64,000 bases of DNA from CAKZML01 sp963823435 (lineage in GTDB: Bacteria; Pseudomonadota; Gammaproteobacteria; Steroidobacterales; BM003), in the NCBI GenBank assembly GCA_963823435.1, contig CAWGLN010000002.1, forward strand, positions 62,001-126,000, written 5' to 3'. Below the pieces are notes generated by a model. It was not told the DNA's origin. It ran no database searches and worked only from the letters and a program-made list of their open reading frames with translations. Both the position numbers and the translations under genes were made by a program. Shown here in pieces: positions 8,484 to 17,601 of this stretch. Within the stretch, counting starts at the first letter, position 1. Each line of letters opens with the position of its first letter.

Positions 8484-10224
8484 GGGCGCCGCTCACAGAT
8501 ATGGATTCCACCTCGTAGGCCAGCTGTCGACGAACCAGCTCGAGTCGCTTGATCTGGTCCTCGCCAAACTCCTCCCCCAGACGTTGCAAACGGGCATACA
8601 GCGGCAGCCTGGCCAATTGCGCCGGCGGTGTGCCTGCCTGGACTGCTTTCTCGGCCAGCCGAATGAAATCCATCACGGTCAACAGCATGGCTGTTTGCCG
8701 GGCCGGTGAGCAGTAGCGGTCAACCTCGGAAAACGAGGACTGCCTGAGAATGCCCTCATTGACGAGGTCGGCACACAACAGAGTCAATTGTTGGGCCGCC
8801 GGCAAAGAATCCCTGCCGACTATGCGCGCCATACGCTCGAGTTGCTCCTGCTGCCCGAGCAAGGTCAGCAATTGCTTGCGATGTGCGGGCCAGTCCGGGT
8901 TGCCGTGACGCTGCCACCAGTGAGCCAGTGCTTCGGCGTCGCTTGAATAGGAACGCAAAGGATTTATGGCCGGATAGAAGCGGGCCTGTGCCATATCCCT
9001 GTCCAGGGCCCAGAAGCTGCGCACGAATCGCTTGGTATGGGTTGTCACCGGCTCGGAGAAGTCTCCCGCGGGCGGGCTGACGGCGCCTATGATGGTGACA
9101 GAACCCTCTTTCCCGCACAGGGCCTGTACCCGGGCGGCCCGCTCGTAGAACTCGGCCAGGCGGGCGCTCAGGTAAGCGGGATAACCGCCTTCGGCCGGCA
9201 ACTCCTCGAGACGGCCGGATACTTCCCGCAAGGCCTCGGCCCAGCGACTGGTGGAGTCAGCCATCAGCGCCACGTGCAGGCCCTGGTCGCGGAAGTATTC
9301 GGCCACCGTGATCGCGGTGTAAATGCTGGCTTCCCTGGCGGCCACCGGCATGTTCGAGGTATTGGCAATGATGACGGTTCGCTGCATCAGGAGCTTGCCG
9401 GTGACGGGATCCTCCAGGCCGGGAAATTCATCCAGCACCTCGGCCATTTCGTTGCCGCGCTCACCGCAACCAACATAGACAATCACGTCGGCGTCGCACC
9501 ACTTGGCCAGGGCCTCCTGCAGAATCGTCTTGCCTGTACCGAAGCCACCCGGCAAGGCGGCCCGGCTGCCCCGGGCAATCGGAAACAGGGTGTCCAGAAC
9601 CCGCTGTCCGGTAATCATCGGCCGCTCCGGACGCAGCCGCTGACGCACCGGTCGTGGCTTGCGCACCGGCCAGGCGTGGCCCAGGCCCAGTTCCTGGGGG
9701 TTTCCGTTCTCATCACTTATTCGGCAAATGCAATCATCCTGGCCATAGTCTCCCTCGGGGGCTATCCAGCTGATCTTCCCGCGGGCATGCGGGGCTGCCA
9801 GCACGGCCTGGCGCATCCCGTTGACTTCCACCTGCCCCAGTATTTCGCCGCCACGCAGGGTCTGATCAAGCTTCAGCCCGGGTTCGAAGCGGTAGCTGTC
9901 CCGGTTTGGTTGCTGCCCGCCTTGCTGCATGAACGGGCTCGCTCCCGCGGTAAGTGGTCTGAGCAGCCCGTCGAATATATGGCCCAGCAACCACGGTCCC
10001 AGGCCGATACTCAGTGCCTCACCGCTGCCGATTACCGGGTCGCCAGGTTGCAGCCCGGTGGTGTCCTCAAATACCTGGGCGACGATCTGTTCACCGTCCA
10101 GCTTTATCACCTCACCAAGCAATTCATTCACGCCGACCCGGATCGCCTCGTGGATGTAAAAACTGTCCTTGCTTTGCGCCCTTAACACCGGGCCGCCAAC
10201 CCAGGTAATTTTTGCTCTAGACAT
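8473..10224 (-). CDS. V/A-type ATP synthase subunit A (catalytic)
   Basis: 583 aa, the usual length for bacterial and archaeal A subunits. Walker A is PGGFGTGKT, followed by YVGCGERGNEM, which carries the catalytic Glu region. MADSTSRWAEALREVSGRLEE is also conserved in catalytic A subunits. The non-homologous insertion typical of A chains lies before the P-loop. It forms the ATP-hydrolysing or synthesising A3B3 head with the neighbouring B. The start overlaps the end of subunit E by 8 bp. Intact. Confidence 0.96.
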   Translation of the reverse strand: MSRAKITWVGGPVLRAQSKDSFYIHEAIRVGVNELLGEVIKLDGEQIVAQVFEDTTGLQPGDPVIGSGEALSIGLGPWLLGHIFDGLLRPLTAGASPFMQQGGQQPNRDSYRFEPGLKLDQTLRGGEILGQVEVNGMRQAVLAAPHARGKISWIAPEGDYGQDDCICRISDENGNPQELGLGHAWPVRKPRPVRQRLRPERPMITGQRVLDTLFPIARGSRAALPGGFGTGKTILQEALAKWCDADVIVYVGCGERGNEMAEVLDEFPGLEDPVTGKLLMQRTVIIANTSNMPVAAREASIYTAITVAEYFRDQGLHVALMADSTSRWAEALREVSGRLEELPAEGGYPAYLSARLAEFYERAARVQALCGKEGSVTIIGAVSPPAGDFSEPVTTHTKRFVRSFWALDRDMAQARFYPAINPLRSYSSDAEALAHWWQRHGNPDWPAHRKQLLTLLGQQEQLERMARIVGRDSLPAAQQLTLLCADLVNEGILRQSSFSEVDRYCSPARQTAMLLTVMDFIRLAEKAVQAGTPPAQLARLPLYARLQRLGEEFGEDQIKRLELVRRQLAYEVESISVSGAHES

Positions 10225-10840
10225 TTTGCGGCCCCCCTCCCCTGACCTCGCCCAGCAGGGTCAGGATATGGCTTTCCAGCATGCTGGTGTCGGCCAGCAA
10301 GCCGACGGTGCTTGCGTCCAGTCGAGCGCCACCCTTGTCGATAATCAGACCGGCGCGTATGGTCGGGTCGGCCTGCCAGACCAGGCGCGCGTCGCCAAGT
10401 GCAGGTGGCAGAGATTCATCATCCGGGAGGGTTGCGATGCGAACCCGCCATTCTCCACCACCCAAACGGCGTTCTGCTTCAGCCAGGGCCGCGGCTATCC
10501 ATTGCTGTTGATAGGCGGTCTCCTGCCAGCGTTTTTCAAGTGCTTCCGGTAGCGCCCCTATCACTGCCTGGACCATCTCGGACAGGTGTTGCTGGTGGCG
10601 ATTGCGGGCTTCGGCCCAGAGCGCTGCCTCAGCCGCCGCGATGGCGCGATTGCAACGCTCGCGTTCCAGTTCCGCCGCTTTATGGAAGCGCCGTACGGCC
10701 TGGCTGCGAGCCTCACGCAGTTGTTGTCGGCACCAGTCCGCGGTCTCCTGCTCCAGCTTGTGATGGCGCTGGTCCCTGTCCCGCTCCAGTTGGTGTATGA
10801 GAGCGTCCGCCTGAACCTGGTAGAGGCTGGGCTCACTCAT
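10217..10840 (-). CDS. V/A-type ATP synthase subunit E (peripheral stalk)
   Basis: 207 aa. The first two thirds is charged, Gln/Glu/Arg-rich helix that should form a coiled coil, followed by a compact C-terminal part with LGDARLVWQADPTIRAGLII, which resembles the E-subunit C-terminal domain. Position between F and A, length and composition identify it. It overlaps F through ATGA (10837-10840). Confidence 0.88.
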   Translation of the reverse strand: MSEPSLYQVQADALIHQLERDRDQRHHKLEQETADWCRQQLREARSQAVRRFHKAAELERERCNRAIAAAEAALWAEARNRHQQHLSEMVQAVIGALPEALEKRWQETAYQQQWIAAALAEAERRLGGGEWRVRIATLPDDESLPPALGDARLVWQADPTIRAGLIIDKGGARLDASTVGLLADTSMLESHILTLLGEVRGGGPQNV

Positions 10841-11130
10841 TGGCTGACTCCCAGGGAACGTCTTGCAAGAGTGGTCACCTTTGAAGGTACCTTGCGAGCA
10901 AAGACCGGGGTGATGACCTGTACCGGGGGCGAGGCGCGCTGTATGGCATGGTTCAAGCTGTCACCGGGCAGGCTGTCGGCCAGCGGTCCGGTAATAAGCA
11001 CCAGGCCATATTGATCGCAGGCGTCTTTGAAAATCCCGGACAACTCTCCTGGAGCCGGCTGTATCACTTCCACCCCTGCCAGGTGGTAGGCAATGCCGGT
11101 GACTCGATCTGCCAGGAGGACGCAACGCAT
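10837..11130 (-). CDS. V/A-type ATP synthase subunit F
   Basis: 97 aa. The N-terminus MRCVLLADRVTGIAYHLAGVEV followed by YGLVLITGPLADSL is the CheY-like F-subunit fold (…ADxxTxxGFRLAGVEV…, …ILIT…). It binds the central stalk with D. It lies just after the proteolipid gene K (7-bp gap) and overlaps E. Confidence 0.9.
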   Translation of the reverse strand: MRCVLLADRVTGIAYHLAGVEVIQPAPGELSGIFKDACDQYGLVLITGPLADSLPGDSLNHAIQRASPPVQVITPVFARKVPSKVTTLARRSLGVSQ

Positions 11131-11137
11131 GGCCTTG

Positions 11138-11491
11138 CTATCCCAGCCGGTTGAATATCAGGATGGCGACAATGAGACCGTAAATGGCAATACCCTCCGC
11201 CAGTCCGACCAGTATCAATACCCGACCTATCAATTCGGGTTTTTCCGCCAGCACGCCAACCGCCGCGGTTCCCACCTGGGCTACGGCGTAACCGGCGGCC
11301 AGGGCGGAGATACTGGCGGCGGCGGCGCCTGCCAGCAGACCCCAGCGTATAACCTCGGGGTCAAGCGGTATCAGTGCGCCGGCTTCGGCGCCCAGGGCCG
11401 GGGCTACGAAGGCGAGTACGAGCGCAACACCCAGGGGTAGTCCGATTGCCAGCAGCAAGCCGACAGCCAGCGGCGTTGTAAGCATCTTCAT
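11138..11491 (-). CDS. V/A-type ATP synthase proteolipid subunit K (c-ring)
   Basis: 117 aa: an extra hydrophobic N-terminal segment (about residues 8-32), then a two-helix hairpin (about 48-78 and 88-115). The ion-binding carboxylate is the Glu in GLAEGIAIYGL. Helix 1 of the hairpin (GLLAGAAAASISALAAGYAV) has no Gln equivalent to the one used for Na+ in Enterococcus NtpK, and the Glu is followed by Gly rather than Ser/Thr. This favours proton coupling (inference). Single-hairpin size resembles Thermus-type rather than the duplicated Na+-type proteolipids. ATGA overlap with subunit I. Confidence 0.9.
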   Translation of the reverse strand: MKMLTTPLAVGLLLAIGLPLGVALVLAFVAPALGAEAGALIPLDPEVIRWGLLAGAAAASISALAAGYAVAQVGTAAVGVLAEKPELIGRVLILVGLAEGIAIYGLIVAILIFNRLG

Positions 11492-13329
11492 GATTCTCTC
11501 CTGTGGTCTTTGCCAGGGGCGTGCCCCGGTGGTAGCAGGGGGTGAAACGCCCTGCCCTCTGCGTGCAGAAAGCGTATAAAGAATTCAAACAGGATCAGGC
11601 GCGTGGCCTGTATCCCGACGACCAGCCCTTCCAGGGCGAGCACAAACAGGTTTCCGATGACGAACACCAGCAGCGTCGCACTCATCGATTCGAAGGCCTC
11701 GGCAATACCGGCGATGGCCATGGAAAGACCGCTATGGGCAAGGGCAAAGGCGCCGACCCGGACAAAGGAAACGGTATTTACCAGCAGTTGCAAGGTGGTC
11801 TCTGCGAATTCCGCGATAGCCGAGCCGGCGTGCTGTAATTTGCCTGTCTCGGCCGCCAGACCATGACCGATCACGAACCAGGCGAACCCCGCAATACACA
11901 GGTAGAGCATTTCGACACGCTGAACTGCTGCCAGGGCGCTGACATAGCTCAGCGCCAGGCCTGCCCGGGTCTGCCACCACAATATCGCCCGGCCGTTCCA
12001 GTAAGCCTGCAGGGCATCCAGGGCAAGACCCAGGCACAGCACGCTTGCACCCAGGGTCAGGCTGGCCGTCAGCACCGGCAAGGGCGCCTCTATCGGATGT
12101 AACCACAGTGCCGGTATCAGGTGCTCGTTGGCGAATACACTGCCAAACAGCACGCCAAAAGCCATCGCCATCAGGCCACCCGGAATCAGCAAACGCAGTG
12201 CGGGGTAGCGTTTGTGCAGCAGCAACCCGGCCAGGAACAGCAGCGCGCCCTGTCCCACGTCGCCAAACATAAATCCGAACATCAACGGAGCGATAACAGC
12301 CACCAGCGGGCTGGGATCCACCTCTCCCGCGGAAGGTGTCCCCAGGAGCCTGGCGAACAATTCGAAAGGCCTGGCCCAGGCAAGGTTTCGCAAGATGATG
12401 GGGGATTGAGAACGCGCCGGAGCGGGTGGAAAACGAACCAGGCAATTGTGTCCGCACTCCTCTAGCAAGGCACGCAGCGCCTGCTGGTCCAGGTCGTTGG
12501 TCCAACCGGTAACCCAGGCAAAATGTTCCGTCATGGCGAGCTGCGGCACCTGTTCAACGACCCAGGTCAAAAACCTCATCTGTGCCAGGATGGTGGGCAG
12601 TTCGTAATCCTGGCACAACTGCCCAAGCTGCCCGCTAATCGCCTCTTTTTGCTCCTCAATGAGATGCAGGCGCGAGTCGACAGCAATAAGCGATTCGTCG
12701 GCGCCTCCTTGCAGCCAATCGGGCAGCAGCAAAACCCGGCCCTTCAGCCCATGGATGGATTGAGCGAGTAACTCGATTTGCGCTTGCGGACCCAGCGCCA
12801 GCAGGAAGTTATGTTCCGGTGTCTGGCTCTTGTGCAACATGAGGGTAGAACTGACACTGGCCGGCCACTGCCCTGGAGCCAGCACGTACAAGCGTGCGCA
12901 CATGAGCGGACCTGCAGCCCCAAGATGACCAAGGTCCGGCAGCCCACCCTCGGGAGCGTTGGCTATCCAGAGGCGAAGCAGTTGCAGGGATTCCGATTCC
13001 GCTGCCAGAGCTTGCAGTTCCGCGACCAGAGGTTCCGCCTCTGCTGACCAGGCCGTGAGTGACTGAAGAATTTTGCGCCCGGTTTCGCTATCGGTCAGAC
13101 GATGATGGTCCGAGACCGGTTCGGGTTGCGGCCAATAGCGCTGATAGCGCTCGGTCAGTGTGCCGAACTGATCCAGTAACTCCTGCATTTCAGGCAACCA
13201 TTCGGGTTGGCTGATATCGGAGTAAGTTTCCAGTTCGACCATACCGCTCGTGGCCAGGCACCCCAGGACACCTCCAAGGTCCTCCCGGCTGGTCAGCAAT
13301 TCGAACCAGACTGCAGGACGAGGCCTCAT
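11488..13329 (-). CDS. V/A-type ATP synthase subunit I (a-subunit-like stator)
   Basis: 613 aa from the ATG at 13329, chosen because it overlaps the stop of subunit C as ATGA. An open frame extends further upstream, but only as the shadow of C. The N-terminal half is soluble and helical. The C-terminal half (from about residue 340) holds seven or eight membrane spans, beginning with MFGFMFGDVGQGALLF, a sequence motif shared by bacterial I subunits, and includes a conserved SFVRVGAFALAHSGL helix. It provides the ion half-channels against the K ring. Confidence 0.93.
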   Translation of the reverse strand: MRPRPAVWFELLTSREDLGGVLGCLATSGMVELETYSDISQPEWLPEMQELLDQFGTLTERYQRYWPQPEPVSDHHRLTDSETGRKILQSLTAWSAEAEPLVAELQALAAESESLQLLRLWIANAPEGGLPDLGHLGAAGPLMCARLYVLAPGQWPASVSSTLMLHKSQTPEHNFLLALGPQAQIELLAQSIHGLKGRVLLLPDWLQGGADESLIAVDSRLHLIEEQKEAISGQLGQLCQDYELPTILAQMRFLTWVVEQVPQLAMTEHFAWVTGWTNDLDQQALRALLEECGHNCLVRFPPAPARSQSPIILRNLAWARPFELFARLLGTPSAGEVDPSPLVAVIAPLMFGFMFGDVGQGALLFLAGLLLHKRYPALRLLIPGGLMAMAFGVLFGSVFANEHLIPALWLHPIEAPLPVLTASLTLGASVLCLGLALDALQAYWNGRAILWWQTRAGLALSYVSALAAVQRVEMLYLCIAGFAWFVIGHGLAAETGKLQHAGSAIAEFAETTLQLLVNTVSFVRVGAFALAHSGLSMAIAGIAEAFESMSATLLVFVIGNLFVLALEGLVVGIQATRLILFEFFIRFLHAEGRAFHPLLPPGHAPGKDHRRES

Positions 13330-14069
13330 GCCGCAATCTCCACCAGTTGCTCTCTTACCTGTCTCCGCTGGAGATTGGCCCTGAGACGTCCCAGGTCCAA
13401 TCCCAACAGGCCAAGGTGTCCGATTACCGGCAAAATAGTGGCGCGCTGGTCGCGCAGGATTCGACACAGAAAGCGTTCCAGCGCTGCTGTTTGCAGACCC
13501 GCAGGATGACCCAGCAACAATAGACCCGGCCACAAACGCAGCAGGAGTCTATGCTCACGTTTGGGCCAGCAGTCACGCCAGGCCTCCCACCATGCCGCCA
13601 GGGGGTCTCTGCCTTCCCAGGCCTGCAGCAGACGTCGCCAGGGGCCCGCAGCCATTGCCTGGCGGAATTTCTCATGATCACCGGTGTTCATCGCCAGGAG
13701 AAAATCATCGTGCCGGACCCATTCCGGCGGGGGTTGCTGATCCAGTATTGCTGCAATCGCGGGAAGCACGGGGAGTACACCGGTCCAGGCCAGGACATCT
13801 TGCCAGGGTGCCGGTGTCCAGCGGAGCATCTGGCCAAGGTAAGTCTGCCAGTCATGCCGCAAAGAGCGCTCCCAGACATCCGGACTCTCGCTCGCATCGA
13901 AGTGTCGTACCCAGGGATTCAGACTGGTCTGGCGGGCCATCTGCAGGAAGGCGTCAAGGTTGCGGCTGTTCTCTAACTGCTGCCATTGTTCCGGTCCCAA
14001 TCGCTGGCTGTGCCTGGCCATGATCCTGGCACGCATGTAACCCAGGGCTGCCCGCTCAGTGATGGCCAT
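13326..14069 (-). CDS. V/A-type ATP synthase subunit C
   Basis: 247 aa. It couples the central shaft to the c-ring as the funnel-shaped subunit in known V/A enzymes. The N-terminus GYMRARIMARHSQRL and the pattern of Leu-rich helices around NLDAFLQMARQT fit the V-ATPase C/AC39 family, though it is shorter than the usual 310-340 aa. Location between the stalk subunit and I supports the call. Overlaps its neighbours on both sides. Confidence 0.82.
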   Translation of the reverse strand: MAITERAALGYMRARIMARHSQRLGPEQWQQLENSRNLDAFLQMARQTSLNPWVRHFDASESPDVWERSLRHDWQTYLGQMLRWTPAPWQDVLAWTGVLPVLPAIAAILDQQPPPEWVRHDDFLLAMNTGDHEKFRQAMAAGPWRRLLQAWEGRDPLAAWWEAWRDCWPKREHRLLLRLWPGLLLLGHPAGLQTAALERFLCRILRDQRATILPVIGHLGLLGLDLGRLRANLQRRQVREQLVEIAA

Positions 14070-14484
14070 CTGTGGTAAGCCACTGGGCGGCCTCGAAAGC
14101 CAGCCGCTCCAGTTCCTGCTGTGAGGGTTGAAGGTCCGGATAATTGTCCAGCGTCAGGCGGGCCTCTGCCTGCAGACGCGACACTTCTTCACGAAGTTGG
14201 ATGTTTGTTTCGCGATGTACGGCGCTCATGCGCTGTTCGGCGCGTTCAACAATGCGCTGGGCCTGCTCGGTTGCCGCCCTGCGTTGAGCCCGGGCCGAAG
14301 CTTCCATCGCCTTGACCGCTTCGCCGACGGCTTTTTCCACCGCCAGCACCTGTTCCATGGCGCGGCTGACCTCGGCTTCCGGCGAGTGACCCAGATCCGC
14401 CATGTCGCTCACCACTGCTTCGGTAAACGGACCACGTGTACCAGCTACAACATGATCACCGACATCCTGTCGGAATCCATTCAC
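14056..14484 (-). CDS. V/A-type ATP synthase peripheral-stalk subunit (G/H-like)
   Basis: Up to 142 aa, almost entirely a heptad-rich helix (AMEQVLAVEKAVGEAVKAME... QRRAATEQAQRIVERAEQRM), as expected of the G/H coiled-coil partner of E. It is the first gene of the ATP synthase operon, a common place for this subunit. Two starts are possible: GTG at 14484, preceded by GGGGTGATCG (good Shine-Dalgarno-like sequence), or ATG at 14403, which gives a size closer to other G/H subunits. The family is called from structure pattern and position, not from a diagnostic motif. Confidence 0.75.
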   Translation of the reverse strand: MNGFRQDVGDHVVAGTRGPFTEAVVSDMADLGHSPEAEVSRAMEQVLAVEKAVGEAVKAMEASARAQRRAATEQAQRIVERAEQRMSAVHRETNIQLREEVSRLQAEARLTLDNYPDLQPSQQELERLAFEAAQWLTTDGHH

Positions 14485-14551
14485 CGATCACCCCATGCTA
14501 TCGGAGCGGAATTAAATTGAAATGCGTAGTGCCCGCAAGTTGCGTGCCAAT

Positions 14552-15478
14552 TCAGGACTTGTGGGGAGTCATCCAGCCCAGGATATGCGGTCGGCGGGCA
14601 CCTGCATCGAGCAGTCTGAAACGCACCCGGTCACCTTCCTTGCCGGTGACGAAGGTCACCCAGGACGGCATAAACACAGGGAGCATGAAGCGGGCATCTA
14701 TGGTTGCCCCGACGATCGGCTCCTGGGCATCCAATGTAGCCAGGCAACGTGCAAGGCTCCACATGCCATGGGCTATCGGTCGTTTGAAGCCAAACCAGCG
14801 CGAGGTGATGCCGGCTAAATGGATCGGGTTGAAATCGCCCGAAATACGCGCATAGCGACGGCCGTAGTAACTACGCACCTGCCAGGACTCGCGACTGAGC
14901 TCCTCGGGTTCGATTTCCTGCTGACGTTCTGGCGGCGTCTTTTTGCCTGGTCTGCGAATCCTCGCCAATACGGTACTGACGCTTTCCCAGACCAACTCCT
15001 CACCCGCGTAAACATCAGTACACAGGTCAAATTCCTGGCCGGAATCCAGTTCGCGGTGCTGGGTATTACGAACCTCGATGCTCAGAACCTCGGCAGGGCC
15101 AATCTGGCGATGCTGGACAATATCATTCCGCAAATGAATCAGACCCAGAACCTGCAATGGGAAGTCAGGGTGGGCAACCAGCGCTGTGTGCAGTGGCATG
15201 GCCATGATTTGGGGAAAAGTGACCGGCAGGTAATCCCTGTTTTCGAAACGACAGGCGCGACGGTAACGAACGAGTCGGTCGCTGTCGCTGACGACGTTCT
15301 GCACCCGCAGACGCAGATCGGGGAACCGCTCACCTTCATCCAGGTACGGCTTCCTGTTGGCAGTTGCACCCATGAGCATCTGCCATGCCGTGGACGGCAT
15401 ACTGTGCAGATTGCGTGAACGGGGTACGGGTTTTCGGCCCGCTCCCGGGATGATTGTTTTCAGATTGTCCAGTTTCAC
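14552..15478 (-). CDS. MaoC-like hot-dog domain protein
   Basis: 308 aa. The C-terminal part has YARISGDFNPIHL followed by GFKRPIAHGMW, the (R)-hydratase/MaoC signature with catalytic Asp and His. The N-terminal half likely forms a second, degenerate hot-dog, as in double-hot-dog dehydratases. In that family the reaction is hydration of trans-2-enoyl-thioesters; the substrate here is unknown. The start is a GTG sharing bases with the ccmI stop (TAGTG), so translation is probably coupled to cytochrome maturation. 67 bp separate it from the ATP synthase operon. The link to either neighbour is puzzling. Confidence 0.82.
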   Translation of the reverse strand: MKLDNLKTIIPGAGRKPVPRSRNLHSMPSTAWQMLMGATANRKPYLDEGERFPDLRLRVQNVVSDSDRLVRYRRACRFENRDYLPVTFPQIMAMPLHTALVAHPDFPLQVLGLIHLRNDIVQHRQIGPAEVLSIEVRNTQHRELDSGQEFDLCTDVYAGEELVWESVSTVLARIRRPGKKTPPERQQEIEPEELSRESWQVRSYYGRRYARISGDFNPIHLAGITSRWFGFKRPIAHGMWSLARCLATLDAQEPIVGATIDARFMLPVFMPSWVTFVTGKEGDRVRFRLLDAGARRPHILGWMTPHKS

Positions 15479-16632
15479 TATTTAACTAAGGTATCAATGA
15501 CCAGGTCGACAGTGTTGCCATTGGTCCAACGATAGTTAATTTGTCCGAACAAGTCACCCGGAGCCGCTGCAGGGCCACCGCTGAGGGAAATTCTGGCAGT
15601 GAACTGCAGCTCTTCGATTCCGGTAAGCGTGGTGCCGGCGATCATCGCATTCGCATCACTCAGCATGATGGTCTCTGGCAAATCAGCGGTGCTGCGACGA
15701 ACCACCGCCAGGGGCGGTCCACCTACTGCACCGGCGGGCCTGGCTATGATAAATATCGTCGCGGGGCCCCTCAGCGTGCTGAGATTGAGGCCCGGATCGA
15801 GACTGAGATGCAGGGCAATGGTGCCTTCCGGGACGGTCGCGGATTGTGTCTGGGTTGCGCTCCCCGCCGACGGGGTCGCCTCGGCCACCGTCTCGGCTGC
15901 CCATGCCGGCCGCCCCGCATTATCCGCCGTGGGTTCCGCCCCGACAACGCCGAACTGGCTGTCAATTTGCGCTATCTGCTCAGTCAATATCTGCGCGATA
16001 TTTTCGGGAGGATTCAGGTCCAGTAATTTGCTCCAGCGTGCTTTTGCATCGGCCGGCCGGTTGTTTGCAATGGCTGCATAGCCACTCCACCACAGTGAAC
16101 CGGGATCATCCGGGCTCAGGGCAAGCGCTTGTTCAAATAATTCTCCGGCCGTGCCCTGGAGGTTGGACTCATCCATCTCGACCAGGGCCTGGCCAATCTG
16201 AACCAGTACCGTCGAGTCCTTGTCGCCACCCAGCGCCAGGGCCTTGTCAAATATCTCCAGTGCTGTCGGTGAATCACCGGCCTGCATGTAGGAACGGCCC
16301 AGGAGCACCCATTCACCCGGACTGCCACCCTCGTTATCCAGGCGCGCCTGCAGTTGGGCAACCATCGCCGACATGTCACCGCCCTCGGTTTGGTGAGGAG
16401 CGGTCTGGGTCCCCTGGCTTGCCACAGCGCTGTCCCAGTCCCAGGTGCTCATCCGGTCGTACAACACAGCTGAGAGGGCGGGTACGAGCAGCATGACCAG
16501 CAGTCCACCCAACAGGTTTGCCTTGCGATTACTGCCGCCGTCCTGCTTGCCGAAGTCACGCACCAGCGGCCAGCCGACCAGCAACAACGCCATCATCAAC
16601 ATGACGGTGGTAAGAATGATAAAGGTATTCAT
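15478..16632 (-). CDS. ccmI: Cytochrome c biogenesis protein CcmI
   Basis: 384 aa. Two N-terminal membrane spans (about residues 2-20 and 37-57) enclose a short cytoplasmic loop, and then follows a periplasmic TPR region (GEWVLLGRSYMQAGDSPTALEIFDKAL and a further repeat). This is the CcmI layout, a chaperone that delivers apocytochrome to the CcmFH ligase. The C-terminal domain (LHLSLDPGLNLSTLRGPATIFI…) resembles the CcmI C-terminal extension that binds apocytochrome. Last gene of the ccm set. Confidence 0.92.
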   Translation of the reverse strand: MNTFIILTTVMLMMALLLVGWPLVRDFGKQDGGSNRKANLLGGLLVMLLVPALSAVLYDRMSTWDWDSAVASQGTQTAPHQTEGGDMSAMVAQLQARLDNEGGSPGEWVLLGRSYMQAGDSPTALEIFDKALALGGDKDSTVLVQIGQALVEMDESNLQGTAGELFEQALALSPDDPGSLWWSGYAAIANNRPADAKARWSKLLDLNPPENIAQILTEQIAQIDSQFGVVGAEPTADNAGRPAWAAETVAEATPSAGSATQTQSATVPEGTIALHLSLDPGLNLSTLRGPATIFIIARPAGAVGGPPLAVVRRSTADLPETIMLSDANAMIAGTTLTGIEELQFTARISLSGGPAAAPGDLFGQINYRWTNGNTVDLVIDTLVK

Positions 16633-16635
16633 GAG

Positions 16636-17076
16636 CTAGGCGTCTCCCCCGGCGGGCGTTTCGTCGTCACTGCCCACGGGTAAATTTGATCGGCGTCGAA
16701 CAATGGTCAGGACAATCAGCAAGCCACCCAGCACCATCACTGCCGGTGCGGCCCACAGGAAAATGGTTTCTTTGTTAACCGGCGGTTCGAAGCGCACAAA
16801 ATTGCCGTAGCGAGCCACCATGTAGTCGAGTATTTCCGCGTCAGTCTTGCCGGCGATCATCATTTCCTTGACCTGGCCGCGAAGATCCACCGCCAGGGAC
16901 GCGTTGGAATCGGCAATGGTCTGGTTCTGACAAACCAGGCAGCGTAACCCGGCATTCAGTTCCTCGTAGCGGTTCTGCCAGGCTGGATCCTCAAACGCCA
17001 GTTCCTGGTCTATGGTCCATCCGGCTGTGGGCAGGCTGCCTAGCAGCAGGATCAATACGATAAAGCGTTTCATCAT
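16636..17076 (-). CDS. ccmH: Cytochrome c maturation protein CcmH
   Basis: 146 aa from ATG 17076, which overlaps the ccmG stop as ATGA. It has a signal peptide and then the redox motif in LRCLVCQNQTIADSNA (CxxC within the RCxxCQNQ signature), and a C-terminal membrane anchor (LWAAPAVMVLGGLLIVLTIV). CcmH keeps the apocytochrome haem-binding cysteines reduced and works with CcmF. The frame is open further upstream but only as the shadow of ccmG. Confidence 0.95.
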   Translation of the reverse strand: MMKRFIVLILLLGSLPTAGWTIDQELAFEDPAWQNRYEELNAGLRCLVCQNQTIADSNASLAVDLRGQVKEMMIAGKTDAEILDYMVARYGNFVRFEPPVNKETIFLWAAPAVMVLGGLLIVLTIVRRRSNLPVGSDDETPAGGDA

Positions 17077-17601
17077 GTCGTTTCCTTGGCCTTGACGACC
17101 AGCGGCAGAATCTCCTGTCGCCAGGATTCCCAGGTGATCGGACCGGTGTGTTTGTGAATAATGATGCCCTGCTGGTCTATCAGGAAGGACTCCGGCGCAC
17201 CGTAGACACCAAAGTTGATCGCGACACGCCCTTCGTCCACCAGGGTAACCGTATAGGGATCCCCCAGGTTGCGTAACCAGGCCTGGGCGTCCTCGGTCGT
17301 GTCTTTCCAGTCCAGTCCAATAATCGGAACAGCGCCGGAGGCCGCGATACCCAGCAGCACCTGGTGTTCGGCGCGGCAGGCGACACACCAGCTACCCCAG
17401 ACATTCACCAGCACCACCTGCCCGCGAAAGTCCGACATGGCGACCTTGCGATCCGGATCACCGAGCACGGGAAGACTGAATTCCGGGGCCGGTTTGCCAA
17501 TCAGCGGGGACGGAATTTTTCGCGGATCCAGCCCCAATCCTGCATTAAAAAACCAGACCAGGACGGCAAACAGTGACAATCGGAAGTAGAAAACGCCACA
17601 T
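17073..17601 (-). CDS. ccmG: Thiol:disulfide interchange protein CcmG/DsbE (5' frameshift)
   Basis: Membrane-anchored periplasmic thioredoxin-like protein. The CxxC is in NVWGSWCVACRAEH, and the KIPSPLIGKPAPEF segment is diagnostic of DsbE. The expected start, ATG at 17601 overlapping the ccmF stop (TGATG), gives MWRFLLP, the usual N-terminus, but shifts out of frame near 17580. The anchor continues as SLFAVLVWFFNAGLGLDP in the neighbouring frame. One surplus base explains this, so I take 17601 as the real start. Confidence 0.9.

Noticed and set aside
7377..10185. Long plus-strand frames (243 and 382 aa) in the ATP synthase region
   Set aside because: They lie opposite the intact A and B subunit genes and have no family features.
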